Assembly (NCBI RefSeq): GCF_000331305.1
Contig: NZ_KB217478.1
Location: 1,781,679 to 1,845,678, forward strand
Direction: 5' to 3'
From: Calothrix sp. PCC 7103
GTDB lineage: Bacteria; Cyanobacteriota; Cyanobacteriia; Cyanobacteriales; Nostocaceae
DNA: 64,000 nt
The notes below the pieces were generated by a model that made no database searches, had not been told where the DNA came from, and saw nothing but the letters and a program-made list of their open reading frames with translations. Positions within the stretch are counted from its first letter, which is position 1. Every line of letters starts with the position of its first letter. A program made the position numbers and the translations under genes. This document shows, one piece after another, positions 27,948-37,505 of the stretch.

Positions 27948-29921
27948 ATGAACAATTCCGATGTTTCAGCAAAAGAAACAATTGATGCCGCAATTCAAAG
28001 TTACAACCCATTTATTAATGCTGGGATTGTTAAAGAACAAGATGTCTGGGGAGAAGGATTCCCAGATATGCCAACGTTAAATGCCCATGCTTCGGATGCT
28101 GTTTTTCAAGCGATTGAAATGGTACGTACCAGTCAATCTGCTCAAGAGAAAGTAACATCAATTTCTATAACTGCTCAACAGGGAGTAGGTAAAACTCATC
28201 TTCTTAGTCGCATTCGCCATCGACTTAAAACAGATGGAACGGCTTTTTTTGTTTATGCAGGAGTAAATAATTATACAGACTTAAACTTGGTTAAATACCA
28301 ATTTCAACAAACTTTAGTAAACAGTCTTAGTAATACTGGTAGTACTGATGTAATGCAGTGGCAAGAAGTAGCGACTGCAATGGCGAATGAAGGTTTTAAA
28401 GCGATTAATGCAAATGCTCCTAGTCTTTCACCAGAGGACTTAGTAGAAAAATTTGATAAAGTCTGTGCAAGTTGGTCTGCCAAAAACAAAAATTTAATGG
28501 ACAGATTAATTAAAGAAGTTCTTAAAACAAAACCAAGCGCAGACCCTTATATCGTCAGGGCTATTTTATGGACGCTATCAGAGACCCAAGCAGCTTTTGC
28601 GACTAAATGGTTATCTGGTAATGAATTAGCTAATTCTAACGCTGATGTACTCGGTTTACCAAATCCGAGCAAAAATAGTCAAGAACGAGAAGCTCTTGCC
28701 CTAAAAAGTATTCAGCAAATTTTGAATTTAGTTAGCTCTTACAAACCTGTAGTCATTTGTTTTGACGAGATAGACGTAGAGAACAACTGTAGCGATGATG
28801 GACTACCAACTCCATCAGTTATAGCGGACTTAGTTAAACGTTTGCACGATACTCTCGAACAGTCGGAAATTGGTAGAGGCGTTGTTATTCTAACTGTTAT
28901 GCTACCTGATACATGGACGAACAAAGTTGATATGATGCCAGGTGGTACACCAGACAGAATTTCAAAATATACACAACGTAAACCTATTGATTTGAAAAAC
29001 CTGAATAGTGACTCAATGGTTGAGTTAGTTAGTCTATGGTTAAAAGACTTTTATAATTCCAAAAATTTAACGCCCCCTTATACACTTTATCCATTTGAAG
29101 AAAATGAACTGAGAAAATATGGAAAAAATGGGTTAACTGTAAGAGAAGCTTTAAGATGGTGTGCAGAAAATTTTAAAGTAGAAAATTCACTATCAAAAGA
29201 CCCATATGAACGCTTTAAAATCGCCTTGAAAACCGAAGCAGAGATTGAACGTAACAATTTATTAGAAGATAATTCTTTAATTACTTATGCTTTACGCTTT
29301 GCTTTTGATACACTGAAAGGTGAATCACTTGATGGTGAAACTGCCACAGGTGAAAGATTAGAGCAAGTAATTATCGATGAAGTTACTGATATTGATGCAA
29401 AGGCAAAAAATCAAAGTTTATTTAAATTAATAGGTAAAGAAAAAAATAAGACTTTTAAAATTGGTGTTTCTGTTCTGCAAAGTTTAAACGGTAAGACAGT
29501 AACCGCTGGAATGCGACGGTTAATCGACTATACGATGCTTGATATAACTAGAGGATGTTTAGTTCGCTCTAAAGCTGAGAAGATTCAGAAAAAATGGGAT
29601 GCTTATGATTATCTCAATAAGCTTGTACAAAACTTAGGAGGAGAATGGGTTGATTTGAAAAATGACGAAATTAGACCGCTTGTTGACTTATTCTCTATAT
29701 ACCAAAAACGAAACAACTATAAACTTAGTGAGCAAGAAGTTATTGAGTTTTCTCAAAAAATCACCCGTGAGAATCCTTTACTTCTAGAAATTTTAAGTGA
29801 CCCTTCTGGGCAAATTGATGAAGATGCTGTTGAAGGAGAAGAGTTATTAAACGACTTCTTTAATCCATCTAGCACACAAGATACCGACGATTCGGATGAT
29901 TTGAGTGAGTTATTTACTTAA
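27948..29921 (+). CDS. P-loop ATPase of an ATPase-nuclease module
   Basis: A 657-residue AAA-like ATPase. The Walker A motif is TAQQGVGKTHLL (about residues 75-86) and Walker B is VVICFDEID with Asp273-Glu274. A sensor-1-like strand follows (RGVVILTVMLPDTW), then an arginine-containing segment (GGTPDRISKYTQRKPIDLKN) and a C-terminal winged-helix-like part (RKYGKNGLTVREALRWCAEN). The layout recalls ORC/Cdc6- or BrxC/D-like ATPases of defence loci, but I do not recognise a named family. The acidic tail ends DTDDSDDLSELFT. The nuclease gene starts 3 nt after its stop, so the two proteins are made together and probably form one machine. Confidence 0.8.
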   Translation: MNNSDVSAKETIDAAIQSYNPFINAGIVKEQDVWGEGFPDMPTLNAHASDAVFQAIEMVRTSQSAQEKVTSISITAQQGVGKTHLLSRIRHRLKTDGTAFFVYAGVNNYTDLNLVKYQFQQTLVNSLSNTGSTDVMQWQEVATAMANEGFKAINANAPSLSPEDLVEKFDKVCASWSAKNKNLMDRLIKEVLKTKPSADPYIVRAILWTLSETQAAFATKWLSGNELANSNADVLGLPNPSKNSQEREALALKSIQQILNLVSSYKPVVICFDEIDVENNCSDDGLPTPSVIADLVKRLHDTLEQSEIGRGVVILTVMLPDTWTNKVDMMPGGTPDRISKYTQRKPIDLKNLNSDSMVELVSLWLKDFYNSKNLTPPYTLYPFEENELRKYGKNGLTVREALRWCAENFKVENSLSKDPYERFKIALKTEAEIERNNLLEDNSLITYALRFAFDTLKGESLDGETATGERLEQVIIDEVTDIDAKAKNQSLFKLIGKEKNKTFKIGVSVLQSLNGKTVTAGMRRLIDYTMLDITRGCLVRSKAEKIQKKWDAYDYLNKLVQNLGGEWVDLKNDEIRPLVDLFSIYQKRNNYKLSEQEVIEFSQKITRENPLLLEILSDPSGQIDEDAVEGEELLNDFFNPSSTQDTDDSDDLSELFT

Positions 29922-29924
29922 GGT

Positions 29925-31349
29925 ATGGTCGAATCAATTTTGCTTCAAACTGCGCTGTGTTTACCCGCTCCAGATGTTGAAGCGTTAGCTCAAGGACGAA
30001 TGATTGTTGCAATGCCTCGGAGATATATTAATTCGGGGCAGCTATTTGCACTTTGTCCTGTAGATGTTTCATTCCCTTGGCGCCAATATTATCACTCAAG
30101 CTTTTTCGCTACTGTTCAAGCAAGTTTAGCTCAACTAACCTCACAAACAATTCTAATTAAAACTTGGGCTAGATGTGAAACTTGCCAAATGCCTAGTTCT
30201 GAAGCTTTTGATGTATTATTACAGTCAACAGTTTGGACTAAACAAGGCCTAATACAAGCACTTGGACAAAGACCAAATATTTTTCTAGCTTACTTACGTG
30301 TCTATAATTTGCTTGAGCCTTTAGAAATTTCGCTGCAACTCCCTAATCGCCATTTTGTGGCATTACCGCGACAGCTAAAAGTTTGCGATACATATCCTGT
30401 GCTAACAAATACTACTTTTGCTGCCCGTAAGCATCGACTCGAAAAGCATCAACCACCATTACATCAGGAGTTAGAGGAATTACTCGGCGCCTTAACACCC
30501 GTTAATATTCCTGCCGCAAAGCAATTAGAGCAAGATATTCAAATATTCCTAGGTTGGAGGCGCCCATTACAACCAGCATCCGACGATATAGATTTAAGCT
30601 GGATACGTAAAATTGCTTCCGCTGGTAACTCAAGCGATGGACACAGCTTTGAGAAACTTGTTCGTAGAAGCTTATTAAAACTGGGCTTTACTGGTTTAGG
30701 ACTTGACCCATCTGGAAGTGGTGGCGCCGGGGGAATGGACTTTTACTGCGAATATCCATACCCAGTAGTCGGTGAGTGCAAAGCTACTAAATCAGAAAAA
30801 GTACCTGATAGTACTCCTGCACAACTTCTGAAAATAGGTATAAACCATTTGGGTAAAGCGCAGTATGAACGTGCGGTTAAATTGATTGTGGCAGCAGGTG
30901 AGCTAAATACCTTTGCAAAAAGAACAGCAACTGAAAATAGTATGAATGTAATCACACCAGAAACATTACAAAAATTAGTTGAGTTACAAACTAATTATAA
31001 AAACTCAATTAATTTATTAGAGCTTAAAGAGTGTTTGCAGCAGGCGCCATTTGGTATAGCTGATGAGAAAGTTAATAAATATATAGATAAAGTCAATCAA
31101 GATATTAAACTGAGAGCGCAGTTAGTCCAGCTTGTCAAAAAATATCTGGAAAATACGGGCTACGAACGTGCAAGTGTTGATGGGCTACATGGTTTTATTG
31201 CTGGAGCATCAATTAAAATTCAGCCACAAGAACTACACTACATCTTAGTTGAACTTTCATCACCACTTGCTGGTTATTTGGGACGAATTAAAGGTGAAGA
31301 CTGGCGCCGTGACAGGTTTTACTTTCTTCGTGATTTACTAATCTCCTAG
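29925..31349 (+). CDS. DUF1802 domain fused to a PD-(D/E)XK nuclease domain
   Basis: A 474-residue protein. Residues about 8-150 match DUF1802, a cyanobacterial domain of unknown function (LPAPDVEALAQGRMIVAMPR, LAQLTSQTILIKTWARCETC, RPNIFLAYLRVYNLLEPLEI). Residues about 236-330 form a restriction-endonuclease-like core: Glu243 in HSFEKLVRRSLLKLGF, Asp272 in GGMDFYCEY and Glu284-X-Lys286 in VGECKAT, the complete E-D-EXK set. The C-terminal part (about 345-470) is helical. Nuclease activity is predicted from these residues. Third gene of the module, 3 nt after the ATPase. Its 3' end overlaps a convergent protease-like gene. Confidence 0.82.
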   Translation: MVESILLQTALCLPAPDVEALAQGRMIVAMPRRYINSGQLFALCPVDVSFPWRQYYHSSFFATVQASLAQLTSQTILIKTWARCETCQMPSSEAFDVLLQSTVWTKQGLIQALGQRPNIFLAYLRVYNLLEPLEISLQLPNRHFVALPRQLKVCDTYPVLTNTTFAARKHRLEKHQPPLHQELEELLGALTPVNIPAAKQLEQDIQIFLGWRRPLQPASDDIDLSWIRKIASAGNSSDGHSFEKLVRRSLLKLGFTGLGLDPSGSGGAGGMDFYCEYPYPVVGECKATKSEKVPDSTPAQLLKIGINHLGKAQYERAVKLIVAAGELNTFAKRTATENSMNVITPETLQKLVELQTNYKNSINLLELKECLQQAPFGIADEKVNKYIDKVNQDIKLRAQLVQLVKKYLENTGYERASVDGLHGFIAGASIKIQPQELHYILVELSSPLAGYLGRIKGEDWRRDRFYFLRDLLIS

Positions 31350-31710
31350 CGTCAATATGCCTGCTTGATAATTTACAGTTAAAGGTAAAATTTTTAACCA
31401 CAATGAACCTAGCAAAACGCAAAACTTCTGTGATATCATCTCCTGCATAAACAGGTAGTTCATACTCCTGCTCATCTAATATTATTTTTCCCAGATATTT
31501 GTCAAGATGCACTTGCCCTTGTGGCGTAGCCATCCATTCATTACCATTAAAAACCCAGCCGAAACCATCTATATCTTGTTTATTTATAGCTAAAAAGCCT
31601 GTGAAACCAGTATCTAGCATGGCTTCTACAGGCAACTTTGAAGCATTTGAAGCAACTAATTCAATTTCAAACAATATGTGCCCAACCTCGTCAAACTTAC
31701 CCTGTATCAT
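31288..31710 (-). pseudogene. Clan AA (retropepsin-like) aspartyl protease, C-terminus frameshifted
   Basis: The N-terminal 100 residues are a retropepsin-like protein: active-site motif MLDTGFTGFLAI, flap-like WVFNGNEWMATPQGQVHLDK, then YELPVYAGDDITEVL. After that the frame is off the family pattern. A 7-bp tandem duplication, GCAAAACGCAAAAC at 31412-31425, causes this. Removing one copy gives EVLLGSLWLKILPLTVNYQA and GILTLGD ending at 31338, the normal C-terminal strand with the LLG motif. The current frame instead runs to 31288. The start overlaps the upstream gene by ATGA. Such proteins form small families with partner genes in cyanobacteria; substrates are unknown. Confidence 0.8.
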
Positions 31711-32024
31711 ATTCTGCCAACTGCCCCTGTTTCATTCAGGCAAAAAACACAGTGGTTAGGATTTGGGTACTTTTTAATAGCTCTACTATGAGCAGATTCA
31801 AGATTCTGATCAATTAAATATTCTCCGCTATCTGGCTCTACAGCTATATACCAACCGTAGTATTTATCTATCAAGTCAGGACGCACACGCTCAAAAATGG
31901 CTCGGCAGCGCTGGTTATAGATTTCATCTTCAGCTTTTCGCCGTGCTAATTCTTCTGGTGATAAGCTACGTTCAGGAAAGATTCTTCCACGTCTTGCGTG
32001 CGGTTTCTGTACAGATTCAGTCAT
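31707..32024 (-). CDS. Small conserved cyanobacterial protein paired with the aspartyl protease gene
   Basis: A 105-residue protein with a basic N-terminus (MTESVQKPHARRGRIFPERS), a charged helix (LSPEELARRKAEDEIYNQRC) and a C-terminal segment YGWYIAVEPDSGEYLIDQNL, with CVFCLNETGAVGR at the end. The YYGWYIAVE and LNETG stretches are typical of a small family encoded next to clan AA protease genes in cyanobacteria. Its stop overlaps the protease start by 4 bp, so the two are translationally coupled. No function is known to me; a regulatory or antitoxin-like role would be a guess. Confidence 0.75.
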   Translation of the reverse strand: MTESVQKPHARRGRIFPERSLSPEELARRKAEDEIYNQRCRAIFERVRPDLIDKYYGWYIAVEPDSGEYLIDQNLESAHSRAIKKYPNPNHCVFCLNETGAVGRI

Positions 32025-32281
32025 AATAATTTTTCCTTTTGTACTCTATACAGTATATATTGTAGTATATATTGTAGTCATTTTTATATTACTAGTTAGT
32101 AACAATTTTTTAATATTAGAAAGCACCCATTAAACCCAGCATCAAACAACACAGATTTAACGAGATGCCTAAACTAGTCTATAAAATGGAGATATTCTTA
32201 TCTCAAGAATAATTATTATCCTTACGTCAGTATACTTGCTTGATAATTAACTCTCAAAGGGCACGCATGTTGTATTATATT

Positions 32282-33349
32282 TTACCCCATTTTAGAGCGC
32301 AAATTAGCCATGATTCTGCCATTAAAAAAGAAGAAGTAACTCGGCGCCCCTCCTTTATTTAGAAGATGTTTAGCCATTTTTTTCACTTCTTTTTGTCTTT
32401 GTACCTTTTGGTCAGCTAGATAAATTCCTAATAAAGCCTGGTTAATCATTTTATGAAAATCTGTATCGGGCAATTGAGCGACGCTTTGATTGGCATTTTG
32501 AAGAAAATATGAAAATCGTTGAGTCATGACATCACTATTTTTGTAATAACAACAAAAATTTAAATCACCGTTGATTTGGTCTTCTTCTTGGTCAATTAAA
32601 TAGTCGAGCAAAATATGTAACCCCTGCACCCAAGGGAAATAACTATTTTTTACGTTCTGAGTCATGTCACTCGAAAAGTTCTTATCAAAGCCATAGGCGA
32701 TTAAACAAAAAATACCTAAAGTTGACCCTGTACAAGCGGAAAACTCATACCAACTCATTTGATAGAATTTATCTTCATACAAGTCAAATAAAGCTTTTAG
32801 CCTTGGAACTCTTTCTTCTATTTTTACGTGTTTATTGACTTGTAAATCACAGTAATAACTGGCAAGCTCATGCAATGTAGCGGCAATTGTCGGATAAGCT
32901 GACATTTTCTTCAATATGTTTTGGCAGTTTTCAACTAGCTTATTTAAATAACCACCATCATCTTGTTCTTGGCGAAAACGATAATAATTAGTGACGCGCG
33001 CTCCTGGTGTTAAAGCATGAAACATAGACTCATGCAACGAGCGGAAATCGTCGGGGTCAAGAGAGGTGCTGCGGTCACATAAATTATCTAGGTAATCACT
33101 AATGGTTTGATAAGCGACTATAAAATCTATTGCTTCAGACTGATGTGTTCTAGCCAATAATCCATAAATTCCTCCCCCTTCACAATGGAAGGTTTTATTT
33201 TCAATACTCATTAACGCTTGCTTGCGAAGTTCTAAATTAGGAATTCTTTGAGCTAATTCTTTCCATCTACGTAGATGCCAATGAACTGCTGGAATCACAT
33301 CTTGATAGACCCTCAGCATTAACACCCAAGGTAAGGTCGGGATATTCAT
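32282..33349 (-). CDS. DUF2600 / tetraprenyl-beta-curcumene synthase-like protein
   Basis: About 355 residues from the ATG at 33349; a TTG at 33361 would add four residues. The whole length matches the YtpB/DUF2600 family: AVHWHLRRWKELAQRIPNLE, ALMSIENKTFHCEGGGIYGL, the Asp-rich DYLDNLCDRS, LHESMFHALTP, YYCDLQVNKHVKIEERVPRL and WVQGLHILLDYLIDQEED. Bacillus YtpB is a class IB terpene synthase acting on all-trans polyprenyl diphosphates and makes sesquarterpene precursors. Both Asp-rich patches are present, so activity is likely. No sesquarterpene cyclase is visible in the window, and the product is unknown. Confidence 0.85.
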   Translation of the reverse strand: MNIPTLPWVLMLRVYQDVIPAVHWHLRRWKELAQRIPNLELRKQALMSIENKTFHCEGGGIYGLLARTHQSEAIDFIVAYQTISDYLDNLCDRSTSLDPDDFRSLHESMFHALTPGARVTNYYRFRQEQDDGGYLNKLVENCQNILKKMSAYPTIAATLHELASYYCDLQVNKHVKIEERVPRLKALFDLYEDKFYQMSWYEFSACTGSTLGIFCLIAYGFDKNFSSDMTQNVKNSYFPWVQGLHILLDYLIDQEEDQINGDLNFCCYYKNSDVMTQRFSYFLQNANQSVAQLPDTDFHKMINQALLGIYLADQKVQRQKEVKKMAKHLLNKGGAPSYFFFFNGRIMANLRSKMG

Positions 33350-33831
33350 AAATGTAAACAAATTTTGTGTTTATGACTACTAACTTATTTATTTAAATAG
33401 CTGACAAAATTTTTCTGCTTGGCTATTCACGTCAACTTGTTCTAGTATCTTAAATATTTATACTTTAACCACCATCCCTCCAATGAAAGAAATGGCGCCT
33501 TGTAATATAATTCGTTCAAAGAGAATGTTTTAAAAATATATTTTGATGTCATGCACCTATTTGTAGAGATGCGATTATTCCCTTCGAGACACTACGTGAA
33601 TGCGTCTCTACTCTGTGCCCCCTGTGTCTCTGTGGTAATAATATTTACTAACAACAATAATTTTTAAACGGCGCTGCAACCACAAGACAAAACTTCCAAA
33701 TAATTAAACACACAAAATAGAACACATCTAACAATGCATACAAAGCATTAATTAAACTCTTGTGGGATGGACATCCTTGCCCGTCCCTTTACAGAAGAGA
33801 GAAGAGAGATGCTTCGTGCCTCAGCATGACA
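33350..33831. other. Gap with three dispersed repeats
   Basis: No gene is seen. It holds a GTAGAGATGCGATTA...GCGTCTCTAC repeat (33561-33610), an inverted ACAGAGACACAGAGT-type repeat (33611-33640) and the hairpin GGGATGG...CCGTCCC (33764-33787), followed by a CTTCGTGCCTCAGCATGAC segment related to the MITE core at 16.2 kb. Confidence 0.6.
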
Positions 33832-34851
33832 TTAAAACTTATAACTCGATTTTATAATATTCATTCCTGCTGCTGCAAATCTTTTATATGCTTCATCCGC
33901 AGCTTGAGTATAGTCAACCACATTTTTAACGACTACAGGAGAGGTGCAATCTTCTAAAAGGTATATTTTCTTAGCTAAGTTTGCATCTGTTTGCTGAATT
34001 TCTGTTAACAAGTCGTCAATTGTCCAAGCAACACAGTGACTTTTTGCTTGTCCACCAATTATTACAATATCATATTGCAAAAGTTGTTTAATCAAACGAG
34101 TATTTTTTTCTGCAATTGTACGGTTATCGAAGCTTGTCGATACTTCTGGACGTAATACTGAGTAATTTTCTGTTAAAGGATTATTTCCTTTGATTTCAAA
34201 CTGTGTTTGACTGCTGCGTGCTATTGAATGGAAGAAGATCGCTTCTTCTACTGCTGATACTAATGCATGACCAATACCACCTAACATTGAATGGTAAGGC
34301 CAAACGGTTAGAGGATATTTGCCGTTTTGTGTTAATTCTTTAACGTAATGATAAGCGTGTTTTTGTAGTAATTCATAATCCCAGCCTAAGCTAAAGGCAA
34401 CACCTGGGTTAACTTTCCATATACCTTTGTCAATGTCTGCGGGTGTAATGTTTGTTGCTGCTGGAGTCGGATTTTGACCGCTATCATTCACCCAAAATAT
34501 GGGATGAAATATTTGCATTGCTGTATGGGTATCTAACGTTGGTACAATTGTTGTTATTAACCCTAAGTTACGATAGATAAATTCACATAAGCGGATGTTG
34601 TCTTCTACAGCAGCTTTACCAGATTGTCCTCCTACGAATAATTCAAATCCTGGAAGGCAAAATGTATTTTGTACGTCAATTAATAAGAGACATATACGGT
34701 TTTTATCTTGCGATGCTGGTTTGATGTTGTGCTTTTTTGCCCATTCGTTAGCTTCGGCGCCTAAGATTTGATAGGGGACACGGTAGACTTCGCTTACTGT
34801 TTCTGGTTTGAAGTGCAAAGGTATAGGTAGTTGGCTGTCTGAGGTATTCAT
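33832..34851 (-). CDS. Isochorismatase-superfamily cysteine hydrolase
   Basis: A 339-residue hydrolase, larger than nicotinamidases (about 200). Catalytic Asp lies in LLLIDVQNTFCLPGFELFVG and Cys in IIGGQAKSHCVAWTIDDLL; the Lys of the triad probably sits in GIWKVNPG. A long insertion (about residues 150-230) contains PLTVWPYHSMLGGIGHALV. The pattern is closest to isochorismatase-like proteins of unknown substrate that carry the WPxH metal or substrate motif also seen in nicotinamidase-type enzymes. The downstream gap to the terpene synthase gene is 480 bp, so no operon link is likely. Confidence 0.8.
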   Translation of the reverse strand: MNTSDSQLPIPLHFKPETVSEVYRVPYQILGAEANEWAKKHNIKPASQDKNRICLLLIDVQNTFCLPGFELFVGGQSGKAAVEDNIRLCEFIYRNLGLITTIVPTLDTHTAMQIFHPIFWVNDSGQNPTPAATNITPADIDKGIWKVNPGVAFSLGWDYELLQKHAYHYVKELTQNGKYPLTVWPYHSMLGGIGHALVSAVEEAIFFHSIARSSQTQFEIKGNNPLTENYSVLRPEVSTSFDNRTIAEKNTRLIKQLLQYDIVIIGGQAKSHCVAWTIDDLLTEIQQTDANLAKKIYLLEDCTSPVVVKNVVDYTQAADEAYKRFAAAGMNIIKSSYKF

Positions 34852-35200
34852 AAGTAGTTTTTGTTAATTAATGAAATAATTTATACTTACTTAACGCCAT
34901 CATGATAACGTAAAGCTAAGTGTTTGAGATAGTTTTTATAAATATTTAGAGTTTATCTCACCGAAATGTACCAACGTATTAATACTTAAATTGTATTCTT
35001 TTCAATAAACATAGATTTTTTTCACCAATCTAAAAAATTAGTATTTTTAGCCGGCTTTGGCAGGCTTTGCTCGTATAGTATAGCCTCACCCTTCTAGGGT
35101 GTAAATACAAAATATAAATTTATGAAATGTGATTTTAAATATATGAATTGAGGAACGGGCAGGGATGCCCGTTCCACAAGAGTTGATTTTTAGATTTTAA
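34852..35200. other. AT-rich gap with a hairpin
   Basis: No gene is seen. A GGAACGGGCA, GGGA, TGCCCGTTCC hairpin at 35152-35175 lies 26 nt beyond the stop of the cupin gene (minus strand), where it may act as a terminator. It belongs to the GGGCATCCTTGCCC repeat family. Confidence 0.55.
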
Positions 35201-35653
35201 TTAGACTAGTGGCGCCGATATGTTGATTGTTTTTAAGTTTTCAAGTGCAGATTTTGCGGCCTCTAAGTCGTAAGGAAATGGTCTACCGCGTGTTACGTAG
35301 TCTAGTGGTTGGACTGGACGATGACGTAGTACTGCATTCACTACTACACATGCTTCGGAACTAAAGTTGATGGCGCCATGTAATACTCCTGGTGGAATTA
35401 TCGCTACGGCTGGTTGTTTTTCGCTTAAGGGAATATACTGATATTTTCTGTCAATGAGTGTTACCAGAACAAATTCGCCTTTGACTACTAATATTTGGTC
35501 GGTTTGTGATTTGTGTACGAACAAGTCGTCTACTGCATTAGGGGGAACTTGCACGAGCATGGTTTCGTTGCTTGCTTGTGGGGTGAAGAATTGTGCCATT
35601 CCCCCTTTGATTGATTCTAGATGGCGAATTGTAATTCCTCTAGGCTTATTCAT
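35201..35653 (-). CDS. Cupin-fold protein
   Basis: A 150-residue single-domain cupin. The jelly-roll shows MLVQVPPNAVDDLFVHKSQT, DQILVVKGEFVLVTLIDRKY and AVAIIPPGVLHGAINFSSEA; the conserved His is in PPGVLHGAIN and another in FVHKSQTDQILVV. It resembles sugar-nucleotide epimerase-like or mannose-6-phosphate isomerase-like cupins, though key epimerase residues cannot be assigned. Substrate unknown. pgi lies 181 nt upstream on the same strand. Confidence 0.75.
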   Translation of the reverse strand: MNKPRGITIRHLESIKGGMAQFFTPQASNETMLVQVPPNAVDDLFVHKSQTDQILVVKGEFVLVTLIDRKYQYIPLSEKQPAVAIIPPGVLHGAINFSSEACVVVNAVLRHRPVQPLDYVTRGRPFPYDLEAAKSALENLKTINISAPLV

Positions 35654-35834
35654 GTTAAATACCTATAAATATTTTTTTTGAGTGTGTGTATTATTTAGCT
35701 GTATAAATTATAGCTAGCAAAAAAGCTGAACATCTTAAGAACTGAGTGCTTTCTTCTATCTTAGATGTTCAGCTATAAAAAATTGTTGCAAAAGCAACAA
35801 ATATTGACTCTTTGTGATAAGTACTTTACACGTA

Positions 35835-37421
35835 CTACCCCATAGATACAGTTAAACTGTTGGGTTCGCCTAAATTACCTTGCATAACTACACCGCGATT
35901 ATTTGCCGACATGTGTCGCAAAATAATGTAAATTGACTCAACGTTGTCACTGGCGCCTGCTTTATCAGCAATTTGCGCTAGTGTTAAAGGTGCTTTTTCG
36001 CTTTGCAATACGTTGATGACTTTTGTTTGTAAGTCCAATATGACTGCGGCTGCTTTTTTACCTGCTTCTACACCTGGTTGATGGTAAGCGTTTATGTTTA
36101 CCAAACTTGCATAATAACCAACCGCTCGGTCATATAATGCAATTAAGGCGCCGACAGTACGAGGGTTAACTTCGGGAATTGTGACGGTAATTGAGTCACG
36201 ATGGTTTTCGTATAATGCAGTACGCGAACCTTGGAGGAAACCAGAGAGGTAGTCACCAGAGGTAATACCTGGCTCGAATTCAGGAGATGCTCCCTCACGG
36301 TCTTTCAATACTTCAATAAAGGTAAGAAAGAAGTTTGGTACACCTTCACGTAACTGTTGAACGTAAGCGTGTTGGTCGGTAGAGCCTTTATTACCATATA
36401 CAGCAATACCCTGATGAACGATATTACCGTCAAGGTCTTTTTCTTTTCCTAAAGATTCCATGACGAGTTGCTGCAAGTAACGACTAAATAGCAGCAAGCT
36501 GTCTTTATAGGGTAGAACGACCATATCCTTCTCACCCTTCCCGTTACCTGCGTAATACCATGCTAAAGCTAGCATTGCAGCAGGATTTTTCTTGATATCG
36601 GCAATGCGCGTGGCATCGTCCATTTCTTTGGCGCCTTCAAGCATTTCTTTAATATCAATGCCTTGAAGTGCAGCAGGTACTAACCCAACAGTAGACATTT
36701 CAGAAGTGCGTCCACCAACCCAATCATACATGGGGAAGCGCATTAGCCAATTTTCTTTTTTAGCTTGGTCGTCTAGCTTACTACCAGGCATGGTAATAGC
36801 AACGGCGTAATTCGCAAAATCTAAATTTTGTCCCGCATAAGCTTTTTTAACTTCCAACATGCCGTTACGCGGTTCGGGAGTACCACCAGATTTAGAAATT
36901 ACTAAAACTAAAGTACTAGAAAGTTTATTACGTAGATGCGTGAGAATCTTGTCGATGCCAGTTGGGTCTGTATTATCGATAAAATGAATTGCTAAAGGAG
37001 GAAAATCGGGGGCAAGGGCTTCAGCGACAAATTCGGGACCAAGTGCAGAACCACCGATACCGATAGAGATAATATCAGTAAAGCGTGCAGCTTTGGGAGG
37101 ATGAATTCCACCAGTGTGAACTTTTTCGGCGAAAACTTCGATTTGTTCGATTGAACTCACAATTTCTTGTGTCAGTTCGGGAGTCGGCGCCAAATCAGGA
37201 TTTCGCAGCCAGTAGTGTCCAACCATGCGGCCTTCGTCGGGGTTTGCAATGGCGCCCTTTTCAAGCTCCGCCATCGAAGCGAAAGCCTTCTCGAACTTTG
37301 GTTGCAACGCCTCTACGAACGCATTATCAAAGCGCATCCGACTAATATCGAGGTAAAACCCCAATCCTTCGTGGTAATATAACCATTCCTGGTATCGCTG
37401 CCAAAGTGTCGAAGCGTCCAT
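35835..37421 (-). CDS. pgi: Glucose-6-phosphate isomerase
   Basis: A 528-residue Pgi that interconverts glucose-6-phosphate and fructose-6-phosphate. Signatures: [70 protein letters not shown], the catalytic His in [14 protein letters not shown] and Lys in [15 protein letters not shown]. The full length is typical of cyanobacterial Pgi, which serves glycolysis, gluconeogenesis and the oxidative pentose phosphate shunt. It stands alone, after a toxin-antitoxin pair. Confidence 0.97.
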   Translation of the reverse strand: MDASTLWQRYQEWLYYHEGLGFYLDISRMRFDNAFVEALQPKFEKAFASMAELEKGAIANPDEGRMVGHYWLRNPDLAPTPELTQEIVSSIEQIEVFAEKVHTGGIHPPKAARFTDIISIGIGGSALGPEFVAEALAPDFPPLAIHFIDNTDPTGIDKILTHLRNKLSSTLVLVISKSGGTPEPRNGMLEVKKAYAGQNLDFANYAVAITMPGSKLDDQAKKENWLMRFPMYDWVGGRTSEMSTVGLVPAALQGIDIKEMLEGAKEMDDATRIADIKKNPAAMLALAWYYAGNGKGEKDMVVLPYKDSLLLFSRYLQQLVMESLGKEKDLDGNIVHQGIAVYGNKGSTDQHAYVQQLREGVPNFFLTFIEVLKDREGASPEFEPGITSGDYLSGFLQGSRTALYENHRDSITVTIPEVNPRTVGALIALYDRAVGYYASLVNINAYHQPGVEAGKKAAAVILDLQTKVINVLQSEKAPLTLAQIADKAGASDNVESIYIILRHMSANNRGVVMQGNLGEPNSLTVSMG

Positions 37422-37505
37422 AGGGAAATCTCAAGTAAGTTTTATCAACAACAAGTTTAAGGTAAGGACTGGCTTATCCCATTCAACCTTATACAGTTTT
37501 AAGTC

